The translations under genes were made by a program, and so were the position numbers. This document shows positions 43,134 through 51,555 of a stretch of DNA of 64,000 bases, piece after piece. The notes under the pieces are model-generated. The model had not been told where the DNA came from and searched no databases. It saw nothing but the letters and a program-made list of their open reading frames with translations. The stretch comes from Bacillota bacterium (GTDB lineage Bacteria; Bacillota; Clostridia; Lachnospirales; Lachnospiraceae). The stretch is from NCBI GenBank assembly GCA_023414355.1, contig JAEZOB010000049.1:1-64000 (forward strand), in the 5' to 3' direction. The first letter of the stretch is position 1; the number at the start of each line of letters is the position of its first letter.

Positions 43134-44543
43134 TTAAAAGACAATTTTAGTCTTTTTGATTATCTCAATAAATTCAGTATTTGTCTTTGTTCGAAGAAAC
43201 ATGTCAATAATCCTCTCCAGAGCCTCCTCGGACTTCATCCCTCCAAGTGCCTTGCGCATCAAGTAGGTAGCTTCAAGCTCAGGCTGAGTCAGCAGGAGAT
43301 CCTCTCGTCTCGTACTGGATCTCGGTAGATCTATCGCGGGGAAGATGCGCTTTTCAGAGAGACTGCGATCAAGTACAAGCTCCATGTTACCTGTACCCTT
43401 AAATTCCTCAAATACTACATCATCCATCCTACTACCGGTATCAACGAGTGCAGTCGCAAGAATTGTCAGACTTCCACCTTCACGCATGTTTCTTGCCGCA
43501 CCAAAGAACTTTTTGGGCATATGAAGCGCAGCTGGATCAAGTCCACCGGACAGTGTACGACCGCTCGGCTGTACAGTAAGGTTATACGCTCTTGCAAGAC
43601 GGGTAATGCTGTCCAGAAGAATAATCACATCCTGTTTATGCTCTACGAGTCGTTTTGCACGTTCAATTACCATTTCAGAAACTCTCTTATGATTCTCAGG
43701 AAGTTCGTCAAAGGTAGAGTAGATAACCTCAACATTCTTCCCTTCAATCGATTCCTTGATGTCTGTTACTTCCTCTGGACGCTCGTCGATTAGTAATATG
43801 ATCAGCTTCATCTCCGGATGATTTCTAGTGATTGCTTTTGCAATCTGCTTCAGTAAGGTTGTTTTTCCTGTCTTTGGCTGGGAAACAATCATACCTCGCT
43901 GCCCCTTACCAATCGGAGAGATTAAGTCAACCATTCTCATCGATACGCCTGTCCCGGGAGTCTCCAGATGAATTCTCTCATTCGGGAATACAGGTGTCAG
44001 ATCCTCGAAGCGCTTTCTTTTCTGAGCCTCTGCAGGATGAAAGCCGTTTACTGATTTTATATAAAGCAAGGCGCTGAATTTTTCATTCTGGTTACGTACT
44101 TTCGTATTACCGGAAACAATATCTCCGGTCTTTAGGTTAAATCTTCGGATTTGTGCCGGAGAAACATATACATCATTTTCACCGGGTAGATAATTATCAC
44201 AACGGATGAAACCGTAGCCGTCCGGCAGAACCTCAAGAATACCCACCTTTGTCTCACCGCTGTCCAACTGGTCAACCTCACTTTGTGACATAGGCGCAGT
44301 CTTACGATCCTCTCTGCCTATAGACTGGGTCTCCTCATTTGATATTGCATTTTGTGATTCTTCTGTCTGGCTTGTACTTTTTTGAACCTCTTCCTCGATA
44401 TCGGCCACTGTGTTGCTCGATTCTGTTTTTATTAACGCTTCAATCAGTTCGCTTTTCTTCATAATAGTAATGTTTTTCAATCTTTTTTCTTTTGCCAATT
44501 CCCTCAGATTGGCAAGAGTCATTGTTTCATACTGATTTCCCAT
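43134..44543 (-). CDS. rho: transcription termination factor Rho
   Basis: 469 aa. The N-terminal Rho_N/SAP-like part (residues 1-45: TLANLRELAKEKRLK) is followed by an acidic/Gln-Ser-Thr-rich insertion of about 50 aa, the cold-shock RNA-binding domain (VLPDGYGFIR, DVYVSPAQIRRFNLKTGD) and the ATPase with Walker A SQPKTGKTTLLKQIA and LLIDERPEEVTD. Hexameric RNA helicase that ends transcription. RBS AAAGGAG. The insertion is longer than in E. coli Rho but usual in Clostridia. Confidence 0.97.
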   Translation of the reverse strand: MGNQYETMTLANLRELAKEKRLKNITIMKKSELIEALIKTESSNTVADIEEEVQKSTSQTEESQNAISNEETQSIGREDRKTAPMSQSEVDQLDSGETKVGILEVLPDGYGFIRCDNYLPGENDVYVSPAQIRRFNLKTGDIVSGNTKVRNQNEKFSALLYIKSVNGFHPAEAQKRKRFEDLTPVFPNERIHLETPGTGVSMRMVDLISPIGKGQRGMIVSQPKTGKTTLLKQIAKAITRNHPEMKLIILLIDERPEEVTDIKESIEGKNVEVIYSTFDELPENHKRVSEMVIERAKRLVEHKQDVIILLDSITRLARAYNLTVQPSGRTLSGGLDPAALHMPKKFFGAARNMREGGSLTILATALVDTGSRMDDVVFEEFKGTGNMELVLDRSLSEKRIFPAIDLPRSSTRREDLLLTQPELEATYLMRKALGGMKSEEALERIIDMFLRTKTNTEFIEIIKKTKIVF

Positions 44544-44830
44544 TTTTATTATACTCCTTTTCTCTTGGATTGGATTCTCTTACGGAATTGGTAGAAGTGC
44601 TAAAGAAATACTAACAATGATGGAATTATCCAAAGATTATCCTTAACGCATGATGAAAGATATCTGTTATGCCCATTTACGAAATAACATAACAGATATT
44701 ATATTCCTGATTTCATATTATACAACAATATGACAAGAAATGGAAGTCCTTTCTTATAATCCATATATACTATTTTTTACTAATTATTCTGATAAATAAC
44801 TAATATAGGGAAACATTGAATGATCCAATA

Positions 44831-44954
44831 GATTATAGTGTCAAAAGATGCTGCGCACTTTTTTCATGATACAAGCTATCGCTATTGCAAGCAAGCTCGC
44901 ATAGCGATAGCTTATATCATGAAAGCACCTACGGTGCTTTTAACACTTTAATTA
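44831..44954. repeat. palindromic intergenic element, copy 2
   Basis: Left end ATTATAGTGTCAAAAGATGC, right end CGGTGCTTTTAACACTTTAA; inner stem CATGATACAAGCTATCGCTAT pairs with ATAGCGATAGCTTATATCATG around GCAAGCAAGCTCGC. The sequence is closely similar to copy 3 (49964-50087) and related to copy 1. It sits between the divergent rho and malic enzyme genes. The surrounding 44544-44830 and 44955-45019 hold only AT-rich DNA and a promoter. Confidence 0.75.
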
Positions 44955-45019
44955 TGGTTACATTCTTTCCGAAGATAAGATTAGGTAGACCAAATTAGTA
45001 TTTCATGATTGCTTGACAC

Positions 45020-45048
45020 TTGATTAAGCCCCTTCTAAGTGCTATGAT
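45020..45048 (+). promoter_or_regulatory. promoter of the malic enzyme operon
   Basis: TTGATT (45020-45025), 17-base spacer, TGC-TATGAT (extended -10; 45043-45048), about 75 bases before the start codon. Confidence 0.5.
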
Positions 45049-45123
45049 AGCATAAAATACCCCAAATACGGCTTTATAGCATAAATACCATATTATAATA
45101 CAAAATAGCAAGGTGGATAAAAA

Positions 45124-46278
45124 ATGAATATGAATGAACAAGCGCTGAAAATGCACGAAAAGTGGAATGGTAAACTTGAAATCACTTCAAAATGTCCTGT
45201 AAAATCGCGGGAAGATCTCTCCATCGCTTATACTCCCGGCGTAGCTGAGCCCTGCCGGGTGATTGCTAAGGATAAGTCCGAAGCATACCGTTATACAATC
45301 AAGGCAAATACAATTGCCGTGGTTTCAGACGGCAGTGCCGTTCTCGGATTGGGGAATATCGGTCCTTACGCAGCTATGCCCGTTATGGAAGGAAAGGCTG
45401 TTCTTTTTAAAGAATTCGGTGGTGTGAATGCGGTTCCCATCTGCCTTGATACTCAGGATACGGAAGAAATAATCAGAACCGTAACTGCCATTGCTCCTGC
45501 CTTTGGTGGCATCAATCTTGAGGATATCTCCGCACCTAGATGCTTTGAAATTGAAGAACGCCTAAAACAGCTGCTTGATATCCCAGTATTCCACGATGAC
45601 CAGCACGGAACAGCTATTGTTGTCCTGGCTGCCGCAATCAATGCTCTGAAGGTAACCGGCAAGGATAAAGAGACCACCAAAATCGTAGTGAATGGCGCCG
45701 GTTCTGCCGGAATTGCTATATCAAAACTTTTACTTTCCTACGGTTTCAAACACCTTACTCTTTGTGATATCAAGGGAATTATCTCCAATGAATACCCGGA
45801 CCTGAACTGGATGCAAAAGCAGATGCTGACTGTAACCAATCTTGATAACAAAACCGGTACTCTTGCGGATGCACTGGTTGGTGCTGATCTGTTCGTTGGA
45901 GTATCTGCACCGAATATCGTTACTAAGGAAATGGTTGCTTCTATGAATAAAGATTCCATCCTCTTTGCCATGGCCAATCCGACTCCTGAAATCATGCCTG
46001 ATCTGGCACATGAAGCAGGCGCGAAGATTGTTGCTACAGGCCGCTCGGACTTTCCGAATCAGGTGAACAATGTCGTAGCTTTTCCCGGAATCTTCAGAGG
46101 CGCGCTGGAAGGTAGGGCAACTCAGATCACAGAAGAGATGAAGCTTGCTGCAGCAATAGCAATAGCCGGTCTGGTGGCAGATCAAGATTTAAACGAAAAC
46201 AATATCATGCCTCAGCCCTTTGATCCAAGAGTCAGCGATGTAGTCTGTGCGGCAGTAAAGGCATATATCAAAAAGTAA
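45124..46278 (+). CDS. NAD(P)-dependent malic enzyme (malate dehydrogenase, oxaloacetate-decarboxylating)
   Basis: 384 aa, the short bacterial form without the phosphotransacetylase tail. Typical segments are AYTPGVAEPCR, the catalytic GPYAAMPVMEGKAVLFKEF..VNAVPICLDT, HDDQHGTAIV (metal site) and NGAGSAGIAISKLL (Rossmann). It converts malate to pyruvate and CO2 with NAD(P)H. RBS AAGGTGG, 6 bases before ATG. A TIGR01212 radical SAM gene follows after 5 bases, so they are cotranscribed. Confidence 0.95.
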   Translation: MNMNEQALKMHEKWNGKLEITSKCPVKSREDLSIAYTPGVAEPCRVIAKDKSEAYRYTIKANTIAVVSDGSAVLGLGNIGPYAAMPVMEGKAVLFKEFGGVNAVPICLDTQDTEEIIRTVTAIAPAFGGINLEDISAPRCFEIEERLKQLLDIPVFHDDQHGTAIVVLAAAINALKVTGKDKETTKIVVNGAGSAGIAISKLLLSYGFKHLTLCDIKGIISNEYPDLNWMQKQMLTVTNLDNKTGTLADALVGADLFVGVSAPNIVTKEMVASMNKDSILFAMANPTPEIMPDLAHEAGAKIVATGRSDFPNQVNNVVAFPGIFRGALEGRATQITEEMKLAAAIAIAGLVADQDLNENNIMPQPFDPRVSDVVCAAVKAYIKK

Positions 46279-46283
46279 AGGAA

Positions 46284-47252
46284 ATGAAAGCCGAAAATAA
46301 ATCTATGGAAAAAAAATTGTGGGACCAGAAGCGATATCATTCTCTGGACTATGAACTGAAGAAAACTTACGGGAAAAAAATATATAAACTGTCCCTGGAT
46401 GGCGGTATGACCTGTCCCAACAGGGATGGTACTCTTGACAGCCGGGGCTGTATCTTCTGCTCCGAGGGAGGTTCCGGTGATTTTGCCGCCAAACCACTCC
46501 TCTCCCTTCCTGATCAAATAGCGCAAGCCAAAAAGCTGGTTGCTTCAAAGCTGACCAATCCTGAGACTGCCGGTTATATCGCTTATTTTCAGGCTTATAC
46601 TAACACCTATGCTCCGGTTGACAAGCTTCGTGCCTTATTTTCAGAAGCCGCTTCCCATCCCGAGATTGTCCTATTATCCATAGCGACCCGACCCGATTGT
46701 ATTTCTGACGAAATCATTGCCCTTCTGAAAGAAATTTCATATATCAAACCAGTATGGATTGAGCTTGGGTTGCAGACCATGCATGATGAAACCGCTGCTT
46801 TTATCAGGCGCGGTTACTCTCTAGGCATTTTTGAAGATTGCGTCAGAAAATTGAAGGAGGCTGATATCCCGGTGATTGTCCATACAATTCTTGGACTTCC
46901 CGGAGAATCTCCTGAGGATATCAGAAGAACGATGATCTATCTGTCAAAGCTTCCTCTGCAGGGAATTAAGCTTCAGCTACTTCATATTCTGAAAGGAACC
47001 GATTTGGGAGTGCTCTATGAACAGGGTAAGCTTTCAGAGCCCATGTCCCTTGAGGAATATGTCCGGTTAATCATCTCCTGCCTGGAACTTCTTCCCGGGG
47101 AAATGATTATTCATCGCATTACAGGGGATGGACCGAGAAATCTTTTATTAGCACCGTTATGGAGCAGGAATAAGAAGCTTGTTTTAAATAGGATACAACA
47201 GGGTATGAAGTCAGCAGATACCTGGCAGGGTAAATATTTCCACCCTCTCTGA
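46284..47252 (+). CDS. TIGR01212 family radical SAM protein (YhcC-like)
   Basis: 322 aa. The radical SAM cluster motif CPNRDGTLDSRGCIFC has the three cysteines in the CxxxxxxxxxCxxC spacing of this subfamily, preceded by KKIYKLSLDGGMTCP. GIKLQLLHILKGT is also characteristic. Such proteins are thought to act on tRNA or as elongator-like enzymes, but the reaction is not established. It begins 5 bases after the malic enzyme stop codon. AAAGGAA lies almost directly before the ATG, a short spacing; an ATG 21 bases later has no site. Confidence 0.88.
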   Translation: MKAENKSMEKKLWDQKRYHSLDYELKKTYGKKIYKLSLDGGMTCPNRDGTLDSRGCIFCSEGGSGDFAAKPLLSLPDQIAQAKKLVASKLTNPETAGYIAYFQAYTNTYAPVDKLRALFSEAASHPEIVLLSIATRPDCISDEIIALLKEISYIKPVWIELGLQTMHDETAAFIRRGYSLGIFEDCVRKLKEADIPVIVHTILGLPGESPEDIRRTMIYLSKLPLQGIKLQLLHILKGTDLGVLYEQGKLSEPMSLEEYVRLIISCLELLPGEMIIHRITGDGPRNLLLAPLWSRNKKLVLNRIQQGMKSADTWQGKYFHPL

Positions 47253-47290
47253 TCCTTGACGCTTCCTCTTATGTAAAAAGTATGATATAA

Positions 47291-47548
47291 TGAAAGCGTA
47301 GTGAGCATATGCAAGCTTGCTTGTAATATGCGATCGGAGCCGGAGATCATGAACATGCTCTATGTTCATGATATAATGAAAGCGTAGTGAGCATATGCAA
47401 GCTGCTTGTAATATGCGATCGGAGCCGGAGATCATGAACATGCTCTATGTTCATGATATAATGAAAGCGTAGTGAGCATATACAAGCTTGCTTGTAATAT
47501 GCGATCGGAGCCGGAGATCATGAACATGCTCTATGTTCATGATATAAT
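47291..47548. repeat. three tandem 85-86 bp repeats with paired palindromes and a TATAAT each
   Basis: Unit starts are 47291, 47377 and 47462 (86, 85 and 86 bp). Units 1 and 2 differ by a single deleted T, and unit 3 by one substitution (GCATATACAAG). Each unit has a first hairpin GCATATGCAAGC..GCTTGTAATATGC and a second, ATCATGAACAT-GCTCT-ATGTTCATGAT, ending in GATATAATGAAAGCGTAGTG. TATAAT recurs at each junction, as a possible -10. The array ends 59 bases before the DUF4364 start. A short related copy lies at 31846-31892. The remaining part of the gap (47253-47290, 47549-47606) holds only the array flanks and the RBS. Confidence 0.9.
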
Positions 47549-47606
47549 CTGTATAGAGACATTACTCATCCGATGTAATGCTTCGCTAGAAAGGAGGAGG
47601 TTACCA

Positions 47607-48131
47607 ATGCAGTCCGATACCTTTATGCTATATAAGCTAATGATTCTGTATATCCTCAGCAGAGTAAGCTTTCCGTTGACCAATGCTCAGCTGACTTCAT
47701 TTATTCTGGAAAAGGAATACACGAATTATTTTAATATACAGCGAGCCTTATCCGAACTGATTGATGATGCCTTCATCTCAACAAGGACCATCCGAAACAG
47801 CACTTTGTACCGGATTACAGACAGTGGCACTGAGACCCTGCTGTTTTTTGATAATATGATCTCTTCCGGAATCAAGGAGGACATCGATGCTTATCTGGTG
47901 CAGAATAAATATGAACTTCAGGAGGAGGTTTCCACCCCCGCCGAATTCTATCAAGTGAAGAAGGGTGAATTTGCCACACACCTGTGTGTCATAGAGCGGG
48001 ATACTCCAATCATTGATTTAACCCTTATTGTACCGACTGAAGAAGAAGCCTCACGATTATGCAGCAATTGGAAAGAAAAAAGCTCCGATGTTTACTCCTA
48101 TCTGATGTCAGCTTTGCTCGAGAACAAATAG
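47607..48131 (+). CDS. DUF4364 family protein (winged-helix-like)
   Basis: 174 aa from the ATG at 47607, chosen for AAGGAGGAGG before it; the longer frame lies in the repeats. The first 80 residues look like a winged helix (LTNAQLTSFILEKEYTNYFNIQRALSELIDDAFI then YRITDSGTETL, as in PadR-like regulators), followed by a C-terminal alpha/beta domain. DUF4364 (PF14277) is largely limited to Clostridia; it may regulate transcription, but this is inference. The HD-GYP gene starts 42 bases later. Confidence 0.9.
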   Translation: MQSDTFMLYKLMILYILSRVSFPLTNAQLTSFILEKEYTNYFNIQRALSELIDDAFISTRTIRNSTLYRITDSGTETLLFFDNMISSGIKEDIDAYLVQNKYELQEEVSTPAEFYQVKKGEFATHLCVIERDTPIIDLTLIVPTEEEASRLCSNWKEKSSDVYSYLMSALLENK

Positions 48132-48173
48132 TGCTTTCCCAATATCCTTTACCGAAAGAGGTCATGGCTCATT

Positions 48174-49247
48174 ATGAACATGAAAATACTGATTGTAGAT
48201 AATGTTAAAGAAGATATCCTTTCCCTATCAGACATATTGGATCACTGTGAGTTCCTTACAGCGGAAAATGATAGTGCTGCCTTGGAGCTCCTTCAACTTC
48301 ATGATAATATTGATCTGATACTGATTGATATTTCACTGCCTTCAGTCAGCAACTTAAGGTTGCTGGGAGAAATCCGCAGTCGGGCGGAAACCCAAAATAT
48401 TCCGGTCATCGTACTGACAGACGGTAAATCTACGCAATGGGAGACCAGAGGTCTGGCCGCCGGTGCAACCGATTATATCCGCAAACCTTTCACCTATCAG
48501 TCCGTCCGTAAAAGAATTGAACAACAAGAAAATATCCTGTCCTCAATCAAATCAGGCAGGGAACAGGATGCTAGACTGGAGGAGGAAATCCATGCAAAAA
48601 CAATGGAGTTTTCCGTAACCAGAGATGTTTTAATTAATGCGATTGCAAAGCTTTTAGAAATTCGTCATATCGAGAACAGCAACCATGCCGTCAGAATTCG
48701 TATGCTGATGAAAGCCTTCTGTAATCATCTTCGCACGAAAGAGAAATATAGTCTGATACTGACTCCTGCCTATAGTAAGGAACTTTATGAGGCAGCTCCG
48801 TTACATGATATCGGAAAATTCGGTGTTCCTGATTCCATCCTTTTGAAGCCCTCCCGTCTGACCAAGGAGGAATATGAGATTATGAAACTCCATACCTCTT
48901 ACGGAGTAGAAGCAATCAAGGAAAACATGACACTGGTTGACTCCTTCACCTTCCTGCAGACAGCCATCCTGATTATCAGCGAGCACCATGAGCGTTATGA
49001 TGGAAGTGGCTATCCAAGAGGTTTAAAGGGCGAAGGTATCTCCTTGCCCGGCCGTCTCATGGGTATCATCGACGTATATGATGCATTGGTCAGTACCTGT
49101 GTCTATAAGTTGCCCTATGATCATGCTACTGCTATGCGTATTCTACTTGAAGGTAGCGGAACGCAGTTTGATCCGGATCTCATCGAAGGCTTTCTTGAAA
49201 TCAGTAATACTGTATATGAGATCACTACCAGCGGAGATTATATCTGA
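48174..49247 (+). CDS. response regulator with HD-GYP domain (probable c-di-GMP phosphodiesterase)
   Basis: 357 aa. Receiver domain (residues 3-120) with phosphoacceptor D52 (LILIDISLP), conserved Thr in LTDG, and Lys in RKPF; the second acidic pocket residue is N10 (VDN). The HD-GYP domain (about 150-340) has PLHDIGKFGVPD, HTSYGVEAI, and EHHERYDGSGYPRGL, the full GYP motif, followed by IDVYDALVS. Such proteins hydrolyse cyclic di-GMP to GMP or pGpG. No histidine kinase is adjacent. The next gene (engB) converges, overlapping its 3' end by 10 bases. RBS GAGGT is 11 bases away, which is long. Confidence 0.92.
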   Translation: MNMKILIVDNVKEDILSLSDILDHCEFLTAENDSAALELLQLHDNIDLILIDISLPSVSNLRLLGEIRSRAETQNIPVIVLTDGKSTQWETRGLAAGATDYIRKPFTYQSVRKRIEQQENILSSIKSGREQDARLEEEIHAKTMEFSVTRDVLINAIAKLLEIRHIENSNHAVRIRMLMKAFCNHLRTKEKYSLILTPAYSKELYEAAPLHDIGKFGVPDSILLKPSRLTKEEYEIMKLHTSYGVEAIKENMTLVDSFTFLQTAILIISEHHERYDGSGYPRGLKGEGISLPGRLMGIIDVYDALVSTCVYKLPYDHATAMRILLEGSGTQFDPDLIEGFLEISNTVYEITTSGDYI

Positions 49248-49915
49248 TCCTGCGGACCAAAGTCGGACTCCGCTTCATCATTTTCAAGCGGCTGAATTGT
49301 ATCTACTTCCTGAGTATCTTCCGAATCGGTTCTGTAGCAAATATCTTCAATACAGGCCCAGATTTCATCCCTGCCCTGCTTGGTTTCTGCCGAGAAGGGC
49401 AGTATTTTTGTGCCCGGAAGTACTTCAAGTCCCTGCTTAATCAACTTAATCTGTTTCTGAACCTGACTTCGATTGATCTTATCCAGCTTGGTAGCTATAA
49501 TAATCGGTTCAAATCCCTGATATACAATCCAATCATACATGTTCTTATCATTTTGAGATGGCTCACGACGGATATCAAGCAGCAAAAAAACTATCTTAAG
49601 CTGTTTTGACATTCTTAAATATTTCTCGATCATCTTGCCCCACTTCTCTTTGACGGATACCGAAACCTTTGCATAGCCATACCCGGGAAGATCCACATAA
49701 TACAGCTCATCATTGATGTTATAAAAGTTAATGGTTTGGGTCTTACCCGGCTGAGCAGAGGTTCTGGCCAATGATTTACGGTTCATCAGGGCATTGATCA
49801 GCGATGACTTCCCCACATTAGACTTTCCCGCAAAAGCCACCTCCGGCTTATCATTCTTAGGCAGTACGCTTGTAATGCCGCAGACAGTCTCCAAATTCAC
49901 ACTCTTAATAATCAT
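49238..49915 (-). CDS. yihA: ribosome biogenesis GTPase (EngB/YsxC)
   Basis: 225 aa; GTPase domain (residues 20-195) with GKSNVGKSSLINALMN (G1), TPG region DLPGYGYAKVS (G3), and TKLDK (G4), then an acidic C-terminal tail of about 25 aa, longer than usual. It helps assemble the 50S subunit and is essential in Bacillus. RBS AAGGGA, 5 bases before ATG. It lies downstream of clpX, with lon absent from between them. Confidence 0.95.
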   Translation of the reverse strand: MIIKSVNLETVCGITSVLPKNDKPEVAFAGKSNVGKSSLINALMNRKSLARTSAQPGKTQTINFYNINDELYYVDLPGYGYAKVSVSVKEKWGKMIEKYLRMSKQLKIVFLLLDIRREPSQNDKNMYDWIVYQGFEPIIIATKLDKINRSQVQKQIKLIKQGLEVLPGTKILPFSAETKQGRDEIWACIEDICYRTDSEDTQEVDTIQPLENDEAESDFGPQDQI

Positions 49916-49963
49916 TTTTATCCCTTCCTTTCCGTTGTTATTTGGAAGTGCAGAAATAATCAG

Positions 49964-50087
49964 AATTAAAGTGTCAAAAGATGCTACGTATATTTTCCAT
50001 GATACAAGCTATCGCTAATGCAAGCGAGCTTGCTTAGCAATAGCTTATATCATGAAAGCACCTACGGTGCTTTTGACACCTTAACCT
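49964..50087. repeat. palindromic intergenic element, copy 3
   Basis: Left end AATTAAAGTGTCAAAAGATG, right end GGTGCTTTTGACACCTTAAC; inner stem CATGATACAAGCTATCGCTA pairs with TAGCAATAGCTTATATCATG around CAAGCGAGCTTG. Nearly the same as copy 2. It lies between clpX and engB, in the middle of the clpX-engB gap. Confidence 0.75.
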
Positions 50088-50117
50088 TTTAAGCAACTAA
50101 TCTGATCAGAAAAGTAT

Positions 50118-50195
50118 AATCGGGAGAAAGTCACCGCTTCTTCTGAAGCTCTTATGTTAACCGAGCGTCCACAGAAAGGATCCTATTCTCCCGAT
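50118..50195 (-). terminator. large hairpin after clpX
   Basis: ATCGGGAGAA (50118-50127) and TTCTCCCGAT (50186-50195) pair, with an inner GCTTC-AGAA-GAAGC stem. It lies 12 bases after the clpX stop codon, but lacks a clear T run, so it could stabilise the 3' end rather than terminate. Confidence 0.4.
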
Positions 50196-50207
50196 GCAAA
50201 TTCTAAC

Positions 50208-51503
50208 TTATGCTATTTCATCCTTGCTCTTCTTGGTACTTCTCTTTACAATAGGCTTTCTCGCCACATTCTCTTCGGAAAGCACGAGCGTCGGCTGTTC
50301 ATTGCCCAACACCGCTTCCTTTGTTATGATACATTTTATTGCTTTTGTATCGGAAGGAATGTTATACATAGAATCCATCATCACCTTTTCCATGATGGCG
50401 CGAAGTCCTCTTGCTCCGATTTTTCTCTTGAAGGACTGCTTTGCGATTTCGTCCAACGCTTCCTGATCAAATACCAGCTCAACACCGTCCAGTTCAAAAA
50501 GCTTTTTATACTGTTTGGTAATCGCATTCTTGGGCTCTGTCAGAATTCGAACCAGTGCAGCCTCATCCAGCATATCGAGTGCAACCGTAACCGGTACACG
50601 ACCGACAAATTCAGGAATAAGCCCAAACTTAATCAGATCCTGAGGCATCACCTGACGGAATAATTCTCCGATGCTGGTTTTATTTTTTTCAATAATTTGC
50701 GCATTGAAGCCGATTGATTTTTGTCCAATTCTGGATTCAATCATCTTCTCCAGCCCATCAAATGCACCACCGCAGATAAACAAAATATTAGTGGTATCAA
50801 TCTGAATAAATTCCTGGTGTGGATGTTTTCTTCCACCCTGCGGAGGAACAGAAGCAACTGTTCCTTCGAGTATCTTTAATAGTGCCTGCTGAACGCCTTC
50901 ACCGGATACATCTCTTGTTATAGAAGTGTTTTCCGATTTTCTGGTAATTTTATCAATTTCATCGATATAGATAATACCATATTCGGCACGCTCGATATCA
51001 AAATCTGCAGCCTGGATAATCTTCAGCAGGATATTCTCAACATCTTCTCCGACATAGCCTGCTTCGGTCAGTGCAGTTGCATCAGCAATCGCAAAGGGAA
51101 CATTCAACAGCTTTGCCAGGGTCTGTGCCAGATAGGTTTTACCTGATCCGGTTGGACCAACCATGAGAATATTGCTTTTCTGCAGTTCAACATCCAGATC
51201 CTTTTCGGCAAGTACTCTCTTGTAATGGTTGTATACAGAGACAGCAAGAACTTTCTTGGCTTCTTCCTGTCCGACAACATGCTGATCCAGGAACGCTTTG
51301 ATTTCCGCCGGCTTCAGTAAATTGATATTTGTATTTGCTACAGGCTCGCCTTCAAATTCTTCTTCAATAATTTCACCGCATATCTCAATACACTCATCAC
51401 AGATATACACCCCTGGACCCGCAATCAACTTTCTTACCTGATCCTGTGTCTTATTACAAAAAGAACATCTAACCTGATTTCTATCATCTACCCTTCCTGC
51501 CAC
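50208..51503 (-). CDS. clpX: ATP-dependent Clp protease ATP-binding subunit ClpX
   Basis: 431 aa. An N-terminal zinc finger (CSFCNKTQDQV...CDECIEICGEI) is followed by the AAA+ domain with Walker A GPTGSGKTYLAQ, Walker B IIYIDEIDKI, pore loop GYVGEDVE, and the IGF-type loop RIGQKSIGF. It unfolds proteins for ClpP. GTG start (51501-51503), GAGGTG 8 bases before it. Part of tig-clpP-clpX. Confidence 0.97.
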   Translation of the reverse strand: MAGRVDDRNQVRCSFCNKTQDQVRKLIAGPGVYICDECIEICGEIIEEEFEGEPVANTNINLLKPAEIKAFLDQHVVGQEEAKKVLAVSVYNHYKRVLAEKDLDVELQKSNILMVGPTGSGKTYLAQTLAKLLNVPFAIADATALTEAGYVGEDVENILLKIIQAADFDIERAEYGIIYIDEIDKITRKSENTSITRDVSGEGVQQALLKILEGTVASVPPQGGRKHPHQEFIQIDTTNILFICGGAFDGLEKMIESRIGQKSIGFNAQIIEKNKTSIGELFRQVMPQDLIKFGLIPEFVGRVPVTVALDMLDEAALVRILTEPKNAITKQYKKLFELDGVELVFDQEALDEIAKQSFKRKIGARGLRAIMEKVMMDSMYNIPSDTKAIKCIITKEAVLGNEQPTLVLSEENVARKPIVKRSTKKSKDEIA

Positions 51504-51555
51504 TGCCTAATCACCTCATTCTCTCTGCTGTATAAAGCATATCGGCAAATAAGGA

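Noticed and set aside
47291..47548. The tandem repeats look at first like a small CRISPR array.
   Set aside because: The units are contiguous 85-86 bp copies with no unique spacers, and no cas genes are near.
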